In this document: piece after piece, positions 16,296-23,467 of the stretch
Numbering within the stretch: position 1 is the stretch's first letter
Layout: every line of letters begins with the position of its first letter
Source: an uncultured Faecalibacterium sp.
GTDB taxonomy: Bacteria > Bacillota > Clostridia > Oscillospirales > Ruminococcaceae
NCBI GenBank assembly: GCA_900540455.1
Contig: UQGD01000014.1
Span: 1-53,330 of the forward strand
Direction: 5' to 3'
DNA length: 53,330 nucleotides
Position numbers and translations under genes: made by a program
The notes under the pieces: generated by a model
What the model was told of the DNA's origin: nothing
Databases searched by the model: none
What the model saw: the letters and a program-made list of their open reading frames with translations, nothing else

Positions 16296-16871
16296 TCAAA
16301 AACAGGTATCGAGATAGTTTTCCACATCAAAAGATTCGGGGGTGGAATCTCCCCGCAGGTAAAGGGGGTGATGCGGGTGGCCTTTTTTGCTGCGCTTGCC
16401 AAAGGTGACCCAGGGGGTATCGTACTGCCGGGTCAGGGCGACCATCTCCCGCATCAATCCAGGCAGGTAGTCTCGCTTTTCGATCAGGGTGCCCCAGGCA
16501 GCCCACATGGTAGGCTGGGTGTTTTCCAATACAGCCGCCAGCCAGCGCAGGTTTTCGTCACACAGGGCACGGTCGGGGATGCGGTCCATATCATTGGGGT
16601 TGGTGGCCCGCTGCGGGTAGACGTTGAACATGATCCAGCTGTCAAAGCCGTTGTGCGCCGCCAGACGCTCTACGCTTTTCAGGGTGGGGTCCAGTGCGCC
16701 GGGCTGCGCGGTGCTGGGGTTGATGCCGATGCACACCAGCGGGCGGCGGCCGACTCTGCCCAGCACATAGCGGTAGGGCAGGTAGACATGGGGTTCGTAG
16801 TACCAGGTGCCGCCAGGGTATTCTCCCGGTTCCAGGCGGGGCAGCTGCTGTATTTCCATAATACACCTCAT
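16296..16871 (-). CDS. DUF1643 domain protein
   Basis: The protein has 191 residues. The DUF1643 signature is clear: CIGINPSTAQPGALDPTLKS followed by WIMFNVYPQRATNPNDM. The biochemical role of this widespread family is not established; members often occur near nucleic acid modification genes or phage regions. ATG is used, with GAGGTGT upstream. First gene of a two-gene unit with the PAP2 phosphatase. Confidence 0.85.
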   Translation of the reverse strand: MRCIMEIQQLPRLEPGEYPGGTWYYEPHVYLPYRYVLGRVGRRPLVCIGINPSTAQPGALDPTLKSVERLAAHNGFDSWIMFNVYPQRATNPNDMDRIPDRALCDENLRWLAAVLENTQPTMWAAWGTLIEKRDYLPGLMREMVALTRQYDTPWVTFGKRSKKGHPHHPLYLRGDSTPESFDVENYLDTCF

Positions 16872-16888
16872 TGGTTTGTTTTGCCCCT

Positions 16889-16917
16889 ATCCTACCTGAA
16901 ACTCCGGCGCAAATCAA
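16889..16917 (-). promoter_or_regulatory. Promoter of the DUF1643-PAP2 unit
   Basis: TTGATT (16917-16912), a 17-base spacer, TAGGAT (16894-16889). Confidence 0.65.
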
Positions 16918-16938
16918 GGGATTTGCGGGAAAAGTGGA

Positions 16939-17125
16939 TGTTCAGCCGGGGGATTTCATGCTATACTATGGATAGACGCCCCTTTGCGCTGCTGGTTTTG
17001 GCAGCTGAAAAGCGGGTCCTGCCCTATGTTGTGAAATATCCGGCGGCAAAGTGCTGCCGGCTGTGTAAAATGGATTCCGGGGCTTTTTTGCCAAAAGGGG
17101 AAAGCCCCGTAAAAAAATAACCTCT
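16939..17125 (+). promoter_or_regulatory. Promoter and structured leader of the BMP-domain gene
   Basis: TATACT at 16962-16967 has an extended TGC but a poor -35 (TGTTCA). The roughly 170-base leader holds two hairpins: CCGGCGGCA/TGCTGCCGG (17040-17060) and CGGGGCTTT/AAAGCCCCG (about 17079-17110). The second is followed by A, not T, so it is not a plain terminator. No known riboswitch recognised. Confidence 0.4.
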
Positions 17126-17149
17126 GTGCGAACAAGAAAGGAAGCCTAT

Positions 17150-19069
17150 ATGCTGGAAGATTATAGAGCTGCGCTGCGCTCTGGTCAGCGAGCCTACCGG
17201 GCCTGTGTAGCCCAAGGCAAAACGCCTTTTCTGGAGGTGCTGGACGAAGAGCTGATGGGGGTGGATATCGTAGCCCAGGAGCCGCTGGGCCTGGTGGATA
17301 TCCCTGCCGAGAGCATCGTGGGCACCAAGACCAGCGGCCGGCATACGGCCTTTGCCGCCAACTTTATGCCCCTGCTGGATGAGGACACGGAGTTTGCATC
17401 CAAATGGAGCCATCTGTGCGATGCCCACCTGGAAGAGGGCATCCACACCCCCATCATTGCGTTTGAATATCTCAACCGCTTTTATGTGCAGGAGGGCAAT
17501 AAGCGGGTCTCTGTGCTGAAATATTATGGCGCAGTCAAGATCCCCGGCACGGTCACCCGTCTGGTGCCTGCCCGCACCGATGAGCTGCAAAATCGGATCT
17601 ATTATGAGTTTTTGGATTTTTATAAGCTGTCCAAGGTCAATGCTTTGCAATTCAGCCGTCCGGGCAGCTATGCAAAGCTCCAGACCTTGGTATGCAAAGC
17701 GTCTGAGGAGAGCTGGACTGAGGACGACCGGCGCAATTTTGCAGCGTTTTATGCAAAGTTCAGCCAGCAGTTTTATGTGCTGGGGGGCGGGAGCCTGGAC
17801 CTGACCCCTGGGGATGCGATGCTGGTGTATCTGTCGGTCTACCGCTATGCAGATGCCTGCGATAGCCCGCCTGCCCAGATCCATGAGAACCTGGCAAAGC
17901 TTTGGGAGGAGATCAAGATCCTTACCAAACCCCAGGCGGTGGAGCTGTCGCTGGAGCCGGAGCAGAGCAGCGGGGAGCCGCTGCTGGCAAAGTTGAATAT
18001 CTTCAGCCGTCCCAGCACCCTGCGGGTGGTGTTCCTGCATGAGTACAACGCCCAGAACAGTGCCTGGGTCCGCCGCCATCAGCGGGGCATCAATGCCTTG
18101 CAGAAGGCTTTCCCGGACCGGCTCACGATCATCCGGCGGGAGAATGTAGGCCCGGAGGTGGATGCAGAGCAGATCCTGGAGCAGGAAGCCCACGACCATG
18201 CAGATGTGGTGTTTACGACCAGCATCCGGATGCGCCCCGCCTGCCTGAAGGTGGCAGCTCAGCACCCCAAGACCCACTTTTTGAACTGCTCGCTCAATGC
18301 GCCCCACCCGCTGGTGCGCACCTACTACCCCCGCACCTATGAGGTGACCTATTTGCTGGGCATCCTGGCGGGCGTGCTGAGCCGGACGCAGCGGGTAGGG
18401 TATGTGGCGGCCAACCCCATCTACGGCACCCCTGCGGCGGTCAATGCGTTTGCCCAGGGGCTGCGCACCGTCCGTCCGGAGGGACGGGTGCTGCTGCGCT
18501 GGGCCTGTTTGCAGGACCCGGATCATCCACTGGATTTTGCGGACCAGGAGGATGTGGAGCTGTTCTATGCCCGTGACCCGCGGGAGCCTGGCCCTGCCCA
18601 CCGGGATTATGGCCTGTGCCGCCGTTTGCCGGATGGCAGCGTGCAGCCGCTGGCGCTGCCGGAGTGGCGGTGGGATACGTTTTACATCGAGATCATCCGC
18701 TCCATTCTGGAAGGCGGCTGGGACAAGACCAGCGGCCGCGCGCTGAACTATTGGTGGGGCATGAGCAGCGATGCGGAGGAGATCCAGTATACACTGGGTC
18801 TGCCCGGCGGCACCCTGCAGATGCTGGACCTGATGGAAAAGCAGCTGCGGGAAGGGGGCTTGCAGATATTCCCGGCGGAGATCTACGCCCAGGGACATAT
18901 CCTGCATTCTCCGGCAGGGCTGGCCTATACGCCTGCGGAGTTGATGGAGATGGACTGGCTGGATGAATGTGTGGAGGGGGAGATGCCCCGCTATGAACAG
19001 CTGGATGTGCGCACCCGGACCCTGATCGGGATCAACGGCCTGGACAATGTCAAAGACGGCGCACAATAA
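17150..19069 (+). CDS. BMP-family (nucleoside-binding) protein with ParB-like N-terminal half, no signal peptide
   Basis: The protein has 639 residues from the ATG at 17150 (AAGAAAGGA upstream); a GTG at 17126 is less likely. The N-terminal half, about residues 1-280, contains YVQEGNKRVSVLKYYGA, similar to the dNTP/DNA-contact motif of ParB/Srx-like domains. The C-terminal half, about 285-639, starts with LRVVFLHEYNAQNSAWVRRH and has the basic membrane protein (BMP/Med) fold with GYVAANPIYGTPAAVNAFAQG. Surface BMP lipoproteins bind purine nucleosides for ABC import, but this one has no signal peptide or lipobox, so a cytoplasmic sensory or regulatory role is more likely. No ABC permease is nearby. 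Confidence 0.75.
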   Translation: MLEDYRAALRSGQRAYRACVAQGKTPFLEVLDEELMGVDIVAQEPLGLVDIPAESIVGTKTSGRHTAFAANFMPLLDEDTEFASKWSHLCDAHLEEGIHTPIIAFEYLNRFYVQEGNKRVSVLKYYGAVKIPGTVTRLVPARTDELQNRIYYEFLDFYKLSKVNALQFSRPGSYAKLQTLVCKASEESWTEDDRRNFAAFYAKFSQQFYVLGGGSLDLTPGDAMLVYLSVYRYADACDSPPAQIHENLAKLWEEIKILTKPQAVELSLEPEQSSGEPLLAKLNIFSRPSTLRVVFLHEYNAQNSAWVRRHQRGINALQKAFPDRLTIIRRENVGPEVDAEQILEQEAHDHADVVFTTSIRMRPACLKVAAQHPKTHFLNCSLNAPHPLVRTYYPRTYEVTYLLGILAGVLSRTQRVGYVAANPIYGTPAAVNAFAQGLRTVRPEGRVLLRWACLQDPDHPLDFADQEDVELFYARDPREPGPAHRDYGLCRRLPDGSVQPLALPEWRWDTFYIEIIRSILEGGWDKTSGRALNYWWGMSSDAEEIQYTLGLPGGTLQMLDLMEKQLREGGLQIFPAEIYAQGHILHSPAGLAYTPAELMEMDWLDECVEGEMPRYEQLDVRTRTLIGINGLDNVKDGAQ

Positions 19070-19201
19070 CGCAGGGGTATGCAATTTGCTGCATATCCCT
19101 GTGGGCAAAGGCAGCCGGGCGGCGCTTTTGCGGGATGCATGAGACGATCCGGGCGGCGCAAGGGCCCGCCGGGACGGTAAAAAGAATGGAGCGATGCGGA
19201 C

Positions 19202-19834
19202 GTGAAAATTCTTGCGATTTCGGATGTCCCCTCGAGAGCTTTGTGGGATTATTGTTCAAAAGACCGGTTGGAGGGGGTGGATCTGATCCTCTCCTGCGGG
19301 GATCTGCCCAAGCGATATCTGGAGCATCTCACCAACTTTACCACGGCGCCGATCCTGTATGTTCATGGCAACCACGACGGCAGCTATAAAGGGGCAGAAC
19401 CCGGCGGCTGCATCTGCGTGGATGACCAGGTGTATGTCTGGAAAGGGCTGCGCATTATGGGGCTGGGGGGCAGCATCCGTTATAACCAGGAGGATACCTA
19501 TCAGTATACCGAGCAGGCGATGCGGCGGCGCATCCGCAAGCTGTGGCTGCGGGCCCATAAAGTAGGGGGAATTGATCTTTTGATGACCCATTCGCCCGCC
19601 CGAGGCTTGAACGATACGCCGGATGGCGCCCACCGCGGGTTTGGCTGTTTTAATGATCTGCTGGAGGAATATGAACCAAAGTGGTTCATCCATGGTCATA
19701 TGCATTTGAGCTATGACCCTAAGCTGCCCCGGGTCTGCACCAAAGGCGGAACCACCGTCATCAATGCTACGGAGCGCTATGAATTTGAGATCCCGGACCC
19801 GGACCCTGCACCAAAGCGCCCCCGGTTTTGGTAA
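19202..19834 (+). CDS. Metallophosphoesterase
   Basis: The protein has 210 residues and starts with GTG at 19202, placing MKILAISDV at the N-terminus. Calcineurin-like motifs are D8 (ISDV; the usual D-x-H His is a Pro here), CGDLP, HGNHDG, MTHSP and GHMH, so most metal ligands are present. Substrates in this small subfamily are unknown. It is about 130 bases downstream of the BMP-domain gene with a CAGGG...CCCTG hairpin (19072-19101) between, and may be co-transcribed with it. Confidence 0.8.
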   Translation: MKILAISDVPSRALWDYCSKDRLEGVDLILSCGDLPKRYLEHLTNFTTAPILYVHGNHDGSYKGAEPGGCICVDDQVYVWKGLRIMGLGGSIRYNQEDTYQYTEQAMRRRIRKLWLRAHKVGGIDLLMTHSPARGLNDTPDGAHRGFGCFNDLLEEYEPKWFIHGHMHLSYDPKLPRVCTKGGTTVINATERYEFEIPDPDPAPKRPRFW

Positions 19835-19860
19835 AGCGCCGCAAAGCGGTTTGAAAAATA

Positions 19861-19902
19861 AAACAGGCCGGCACACCTGCAGTTGGGTGTGCCGGCCTGT
19901 TT
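19861..19902. terminator. Bidirectional terminator
   Basis: A 17-bp stem (19861-19877 with 19886-19902), flanked by A on the left and T on the right, serves the metallophosphoesterase gene (+) and the DUF6465 gene (-). Confidence 0.85.
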
Positions 19903-19915
19903 TGCGCTTAAGAGA

Positions 19916-20218
19916 TCACAGATCCAGTTTGCCGGAAACTTTGTTTACAACGTAGTAGGCTGCGCCCTCTTCCGGTTTGAGGTATACTTTGCAGGACTGC
20001 ACACCCACCTTGTGGGTAGCGCGGTAATCTGCTTTTGCGCGCTCCACGATATCGCTGACATTGTACTGCTTATCACCAAGCTCCACATACAGCTCCGGCG
20101 TCAGCGGGGGACGGCCGCGGCGTGCTGCGGACTTTGCGGGCTTTTTGGCTTTGGGCTCTGTATCGTGAGCTTCCGGCGTTTGGACTGCCGCAGAGGCAGC
20201 GAGCTTTTTCTCAGACAT
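19916..20218 (-). CDS. DUF6465 family protein
   Basis: The protein has 100 residues. A charged Ala/Lys/Pro-rich N-terminal tail (1-38) precedes the conserved core ELYVELGDKQYNVSDIVERA ending in AYYVVNKVSGKLDL, as in DUF6465 proteins of Oscillospiraceae and Lachnospiraceae. The basic tail (RRGRPPLT, an AT-hook-like GRP core) suggests nucleic acid binding, but the function is unknown. GGAAGGAAGGTTGAGG precedes the start. The 5' leader holds a GTTGCAT/ATGCAAC hairpin (about 20254-20272). Confidence 0.8.
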   Translation of the reverse strand: MSEKKLAASAAVQTPEAHDTEPKAKKPAKSAARRGRPPLTPELYVELGDKQYNVSDIVERAKADYRATHKVGVQSCKVYLKPEEGAAYYVVNKVSGKLDL

Positions 20219-20304
20219 ATCCTCAACCTTCCTTCCATCATGTGCCGCGCTGGCGTTGCATCCTATGCAACTTAGCGCCCTCCAGAGCGGAAACATATAT
20301 TTAT

Positions 20305-20333
20305 ATAATAGTAACTTTGCTTGCATTTGTAAA
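20305..20333 (-). promoter_or_regulatory. Promoter of the DUF6465 gene
   Basis: TTTACA (20333-20328), a 17-base spacer, TATTAT (20310-20305). Confidence 0.75.
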
Positions 20334-20599
20334 GCCTTTTCGAGAAAAACAACGAAAGTTCTATACAAATGACCCTTCCAATTGCCTGCGGGGGGATAGT
20401 GGGATATAACTGACCGCAATGCTCCTGCCCGGTGCACACCGTGGCAGGACCGGAGCGGGACAAAACACAGCACAAACTCGGGCAGGAAAGAGCGGATATT
20501 TTCTGAAAAGACCGGCAGCAAAACGGGATGTAAACAGCCCTGCGCAGGGGGGATGCGCCCCGATCCATAGGATGTCCGGCTGAACAGGAAAAATACTGC
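20334..20599. other. Non-coding stretch with one strong hairpin
   Basis: No convincing gene. TCCTGCC...GGCAGGA with inner GGTG/CACC (about 20424-20447) forms a stable hairpin lacking a T run. Nothing else recognised. Confidence 0.4.
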
Positions 20600-20628
20600 T
20601 TGATTTTGATGGAGAAATCCGCTATAAT
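20600..20628 (+). promoter_or_regulatory. Promoter of tRNA-Leu
   Basis: TTGATT (20600-20605), a 17-base spacer, perfect TATAAT (20623-20628). Confidence 0.85.
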
Positions 20629-20653
20629 AATGCTGTTGTACATCCATAGATGT

Positions 20654-20736
20654 GCCGGTGTGTCGGAATGGCAGACGATGTGGACTCAAAATCCATTGGT
20701 AGTGATACCGTGTGGGTTCGACCCCCACCACCGGCA
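20654..20736 (+). tRNA. tRNA-Leu (anticodon CAA)
   Basis: Acceptor GCCGGTG/CACCGGC with discriminator A, a long class II variable arm, the anticodon loop CTCAAAA (anticodon 20687-20689) and the T-arm GTGGG-TTCGACC-CCCAC. CCA is not encoded. Confidence 0.95.
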
Positions 20737-20740
20737 TAAA

Positions 20741-20768
20741 ACCCCCAGCCGCAAGGCTGGGGGTTTTT
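20741..20768 (+). terminator. Terminator of tRNA-Leu
   Basis: ACCCCCAGCC (20741-20750) pairs with GGCTGGGGGT (20755-20764), loop GCAA, then TTTTT. Confidence 0.9.
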
Positions 20769-20769
20769 T

Positions 20770-20870
20770 GCTGGTGGTGGGGGTCGAACAGAGCGGCGGT
20801 GGAAACACCGCAAACAAAGCCCCAGTGGGGCTTTGTTTAGCTCGCGGGTGTCACCGTATGGGAAGCAGTA
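20770..20870 (+). repeat. tRNA-associated double-hairpin repeat with inverted tRNA-Leu 3' end (copy 2)
   Basis: It starts with GCTGGTGGTGGGGGTCGAAC (20770-20789), an inverted copy of the tRNA-Leu 3' end with one mismatch. CGAACAGAGCGGC follows, then the hairpin GCGGTG-GAAA-CACCGC, the AAACAAAGCCCC/GGGGCTTTGTTT hairpin, and GCTCGCGGG. The order matches copy 1 (15328-15430), but the small hairpin has a different sequence and the mirrored part matches the local tRNA. Confidence 0.8.
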
Positions 20871-20942
20871 CCGGGGCAGAAGCCGTGGACAGTTTAAGAT
20901 TTTCCCCAGCCGCAAGGCTGTTTTTTTGTTGGGCGCAGTTGG

Positions 20943-20971
20943 TTGAAAAAAGGACTCTATTCAAGTATAAT
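20943..20971 (+). promoter_or_regulatory. Promoter of the LytTR/GHKL regulator pair
   Basis: TTGAAA (20943-20948), a 17-base spacer, perfect TATAAT (20966-20971). The leader is about 157 bases. Confidence 0.85.
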
Positions 20972-21134
20972 GGGCTTGATTTAAGCGAAAAAAGGAATCC
21001 TGCGGATCGGAGATCTGCTTTGCGTTTTGAAAACGGAATTTTATTTTGTGTGCAAAAGCCCTGGATGGCGGCGGCGATCTCTGCGGGGAATCTGGGCTGA
21101 GACGATCCTTTGAACAATAACGGAGTGATTTTTT

Positions 21135-21857
21135 ATGAATGTCCTGATCTGCGACGACGAACCCGTTTGCTGTGAGAAGATGCAGAGGGCGGTCCAGGCT
21201 TTTTTTGAAGCAAAAGATATCCCGGTACATTGTACTGTGTGTGCCAGTGCGGAGCAGGTGCTGGGATTAGAAGGGCCGGAGCAGTATCAGCTGGCCTTTT
21301 TGGATGTGGATCTTGTGACCATGAGCGGCATCGAGCTGGGCAGGTACCTGAAAATAAAAAATCCGCAGCTGTTATTGGTCTATGTGTCTGCTTATTTGGA
21401 GTTTGCGACACAGGGTTATACGGTCAATGCGTTCCGCTATATCCTCAAGCAGGAGCTGAATCAAGCCATGCCCCAGTGCATGACGGATATCTACGCCGAG
21501 CTGTTTCAGCGGTCAAAAAATCTGACAGTGGAGATCAACCGGGAGGTCCACACCCTGCCCTATGATGTGATCTTTTACCTGGAGAGTGAGGGCCGGCGGG
21601 TGCATATCTTTGGCAGCCGTCCCCATGAGCCGCTGTGTACATATTATGGCAAGCTGTCCGCTTTGCCGCAGGAAATGTATGACCAGAACTTTTTGCGGAT
21701 CGGCAAAAGCGCAGTGGTCAATATGCGCTATATACGCAGGATCACAGGGTACAAGGTGATCCTCTGCAATGATGTGGAACTAAGTGCCAGCCGGGCCAAG
21801 TACCCAGAGATCCGGGGCGCGTATTTGGAGTGGAAAGGACGGTTTGGCAATGCCTGA
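21135..21857 (+). CDS. LytTR-family response regulator (AgrA-like)
   Basis: The protein has 240 residues. The receiver domain (1 to about 120) has the acidic pair in ICDDEP, a phosphoacceptor Asp in LAFLDVDLVTMSG and the conserved Lys in AFRYILK. The C-terminal LytTR domain (about 135-235) contains LPYDVIFYLESEGRRVHI and FLRIGKSAVVNMRYI, the family's DNA-binding core. Such regulators bind paired direct repeats upstream of their targets. It overlaps its kinase gene by eight bases. No AgrB or AgrD gene is nearby, so the signal is unknown. Confidence 0.9.
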   Translation: MNVLICDDEPVCCEKMQRAVQAFFEAKDIPVHCTVCASAEQVLGLEGPEQYQLAFLDVDLVTMSGIELGRYLKIKNPQLLLVYVSAYLEFATQGYTVNAFRYILKQELNQAMPQCMTDIYAELFQRSKNLTVEINREVHTLPYDVIFYLESEGRRVHIFGSRPHEPLCTYYGKLSALPQEMYDQNFLRIGKSAVVNMRYIRRITGYKVILCNDVELSASRAKYPEIRGAYLEWKGRFGNA

Positions 21858-23118
21858 GCTTACCCCCAATAAACTGGCCTGCCTAGGAGAGGTGCTTGTG
21901 GTCTTACAGATCGAGGATGCGATCCTTGGCCCGGGCAGGCTGCCGAGGCGGGTCTCCTGGGGACTGGCCGGTCTGATCTGGCTTTTGACCCAGGGACTGA
22001 CCCGCTATTTTACGCCCTTTACCCTGCCGGCCCTGCTGTTCAGCACGGTACGGTATAGCGGGTTCACCCTGCTGTTTGGCGGTTCTATGCGCCGTAAACT
22101 GCTGGCAATCCTGGTATTTGGCGGCTTTTTGATGCTGTATGGAGATTTTACCGGTTTGCTGCTGGCAGCGCTGTACGGCAAGGACTTTGGAGAGGTTTGG
22201 TACAGCGACCTGACGGGCCTGGTGTACGGCGTGCTGTCCAATCTGCTGGTCTTTTTTGCGATCCGGGTGCTGCGCCGCCAGATCCGGGAGATGGATACGA
22301 CCCAAAAAATGATGTCCGGCTCGTACCTGGCGGTGATCCTTCTGTCCAGCATCGTGCTGGCGGAGCTGAGCCAAAGCTCCCGGCAGTATGGCTTTTTGGT
22401 GTTTATCTGCTTTGGCTTTTTGCTCTCAGCGGGGATCTATCTGGCGCTGTCTGTACTGCTGGGCCGTGCATCGACCCAGGCCCGCCGTGCGCAGAAAAAA
22501 ATGCTGCTGGAGCAGGCAAGAGCAGATGCACTGATGTCCTCTTACCAGACGCAGCGAAAGCTGACCCATGAGTTTACGAACCATTTGGACGCCATGAACT
22601 GCTACCTGGAACAGCAGGACCTGCAAGGCGCCCGGAACTATCTGTCCGGACTGTCCCAGAACATTACCAGCGCTACGGCGGTAGTCAACACCCATAACCC
22701 GTTGTTGGATGCGCTGCTGAGCACAGAATATCGTGACGCGGCAAAGCACAAAGTACAGCTCAGTTTTGATCTGTGCGACCTGGAACACTTCCCCCTTCGG
22801 GATACAGAGCTGGTGACCGTGATGTGCAATTTGCTGGATAATGCGATCCGTGCAGCAGAAGGGGCCGACCCTCCGTATGTTGCGCTGCGCATCCGCCACG
22901 CAGAGCAGGAGTTTGTGGTATCTGTGCGCAATCGGGTGGCACAGCCGCTGGACTGGAATGGGAAAGGGCTGCCCCCCAGCACAAAGCAGGAGCCAGGCCA
23001 TGGTATTGGTCTTGGCAATGTGTGCAGTGTGCTGGAGCGCAGCGGCGGGTACCATACGATCAGCTGCAAGGATGGTTGGTTCTGCTTTACATTTGCAGTA
23101 CCGGACAGCAATCTGTGA
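21850..23118 (+). CDS. GHKL-domain sensor histidine kinase (AgrC-like)
   Basis: The protein has 422 residues from the ATG at 21850. About six membrane segments fill residues 30-230. The phosphoacceptor His lies in KLTHEFTNHLDAMN, and the ATP-binding domain has the N-box MCNLLDNAIRAAE and the G-box GHGIGLGNVCSVLE. This is the layout of peptide-sensing AgrC-type kinases, which phosphorylate LytTR regulators such as the one encoded just upstream. No peptide precursor or exporter was found in the window. The stop lies inside the first of the phased GACAT repeats. Confidence 0.88.
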   Translation: MPELTPNKLACLGEVLVVLQIEDAILGPGRLPRRVSWGLAGLIWLLTQGLTRYFTPFTLPALLFSTVRYSGFTLLFGGSMRRKLLAILVFGGFLMLYGDFTGLLLAALYGKDFGEVWYSDLTGLVYGVLSNLLVFFAIRVLRRQIREMDTTQKMMSGSYLAVILLSSIVLAELSQSSRQYGFLVFICFGFLLSAGIYLALSVLLGRASTQARRAQKKMLLEQARADALMSSYQTQRKLTHEFTNHLDAMNCYLEQQDLQGARNYLSGLSQNITSATAVVNTHNPLLDALLSTEYRDAAKHKVQLSFDLCDLEHFPLRDTELVTVMCNLLDNAIRAAEGADPPYVALRIRHAEQEFVVSVRNRVAQPLDWNGKGLPPSTKQEPGHGIGLGNVCSVLERSGGYHTISCKDGWFCFTFAVPDSNL

Positions 23119-23154
23119 CATCCTTTCGACATAAACAGACATTTTTGCTGACAT
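23117..23154 (+). promoter_or_regulatory. Four phased GACAT repeats (candidate LytTR operator)
   Basis: GACAT occurs at 23117-23121, 23128-23132, 23138-23142 and 23150-23154, spaced 11, 10 and 12 bases, one helical turn apart. The last copy overlaps the -35 of the promoter at 23148-23176. Function is inferred. Confidence 0.5.
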
Positions 23155-23176
23155 TCAGCGGGGAGTTTGCTATACT
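23148..23176 (+). promoter_or_regulatory. Promoter of the candidate small RNA
   Basis: CTGACA (23148-23153), a 17-base spacer, TATACT (23171-23176): five of six consensus bases in each box. Confidence 0.75.
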
Positions 23177-23182
23177 TGCCTT

Positions 23183-23339
23183 GTAAAGAGCAGCTGCGTG
23201 GAATTGCGCTGCCATACATTTACGGTATCAAAAAGCGATCACCAGGGCTTTTCTGCGGATATGGTTTCACAGGGCCATGATAGATCCAGGGGAACAGAAA
23301 GCCCTTTGAAGCGGCAGCCGAGACAGGCTGCCGCTTTTT
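23183..23339 (+). ncRNA. Candidate structured small RNA downstream of the kinase gene
   Basis: Between the promoter at 23148-23176 and the intrinsic terminator at 23309-23339 lies a roughly 157-base transcript with no plausible coding frame. A long stem pairs AGGGCTTTTCTG (23244-23255) with CAGAAAGCCCT (23295-23305), closed around GGAT...ATCC (23257-23260 with 23284-23287). It does not match the SRP RNA, tmRNA or riboswitch cores I know; a 6S-like or RNAIII-like role is possible but unproven. Its start site and terminator are sequence predictions. Confidence 0.55.
23309..23339 (+). terminator. Terminator of the candidate small RNA
   Basis: AAGCGGCAGCC (23309-23319) pairs with GGCTGCCGCTT (23326-23336) and TTT follows. 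Confidence 0.85.
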
Positions 23340-23341
23340 CA

Positions 23342-23425
23342 ATACAAAAGGACCCGGGCAGAGAGCCTGGGTCCTTTTGTATTAAAAAATACCCCTGCCC
23401 CCAGCGAAAAGGCCGGGGGCAGGGG
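23342..23425 (-). terminator. Two consecutive terminator hairpins after the esterase gene
   Basis: Reading the minus strand, CCCCTGCCCCC/GGGGGCAGGGG (23392-23402 with 23415-23425) is followed by TATTTTTTAA. A second long hairpin with GGACCC and GGGTCC (23342-23382) is followed by T-rich sequence. The second is symmetrical and can also stop + strand transcripts. Confidence 0.75.
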
Positions 23426-23467
23426 CAGGATAGAATGATAGGAGGAGTAAGGGAAGTGCGTTGAAGA

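Noticed and set aside
17079..17115. Intrinsic terminator ahead of the BMP-domain gene
   Set aside because: The GGGGCTTT/AAAGCCCC stem is followed by A on the plus strand and by mixed bases on the minus strand, so it is kept only as a leader hairpin.
23198..23464. An 88-residue peptide gene, possible Agr-type signal precursor
   Set aside because: The frame runs through two terminators, starts with GTG without a ribosome binding site and has no signal-peptide features.
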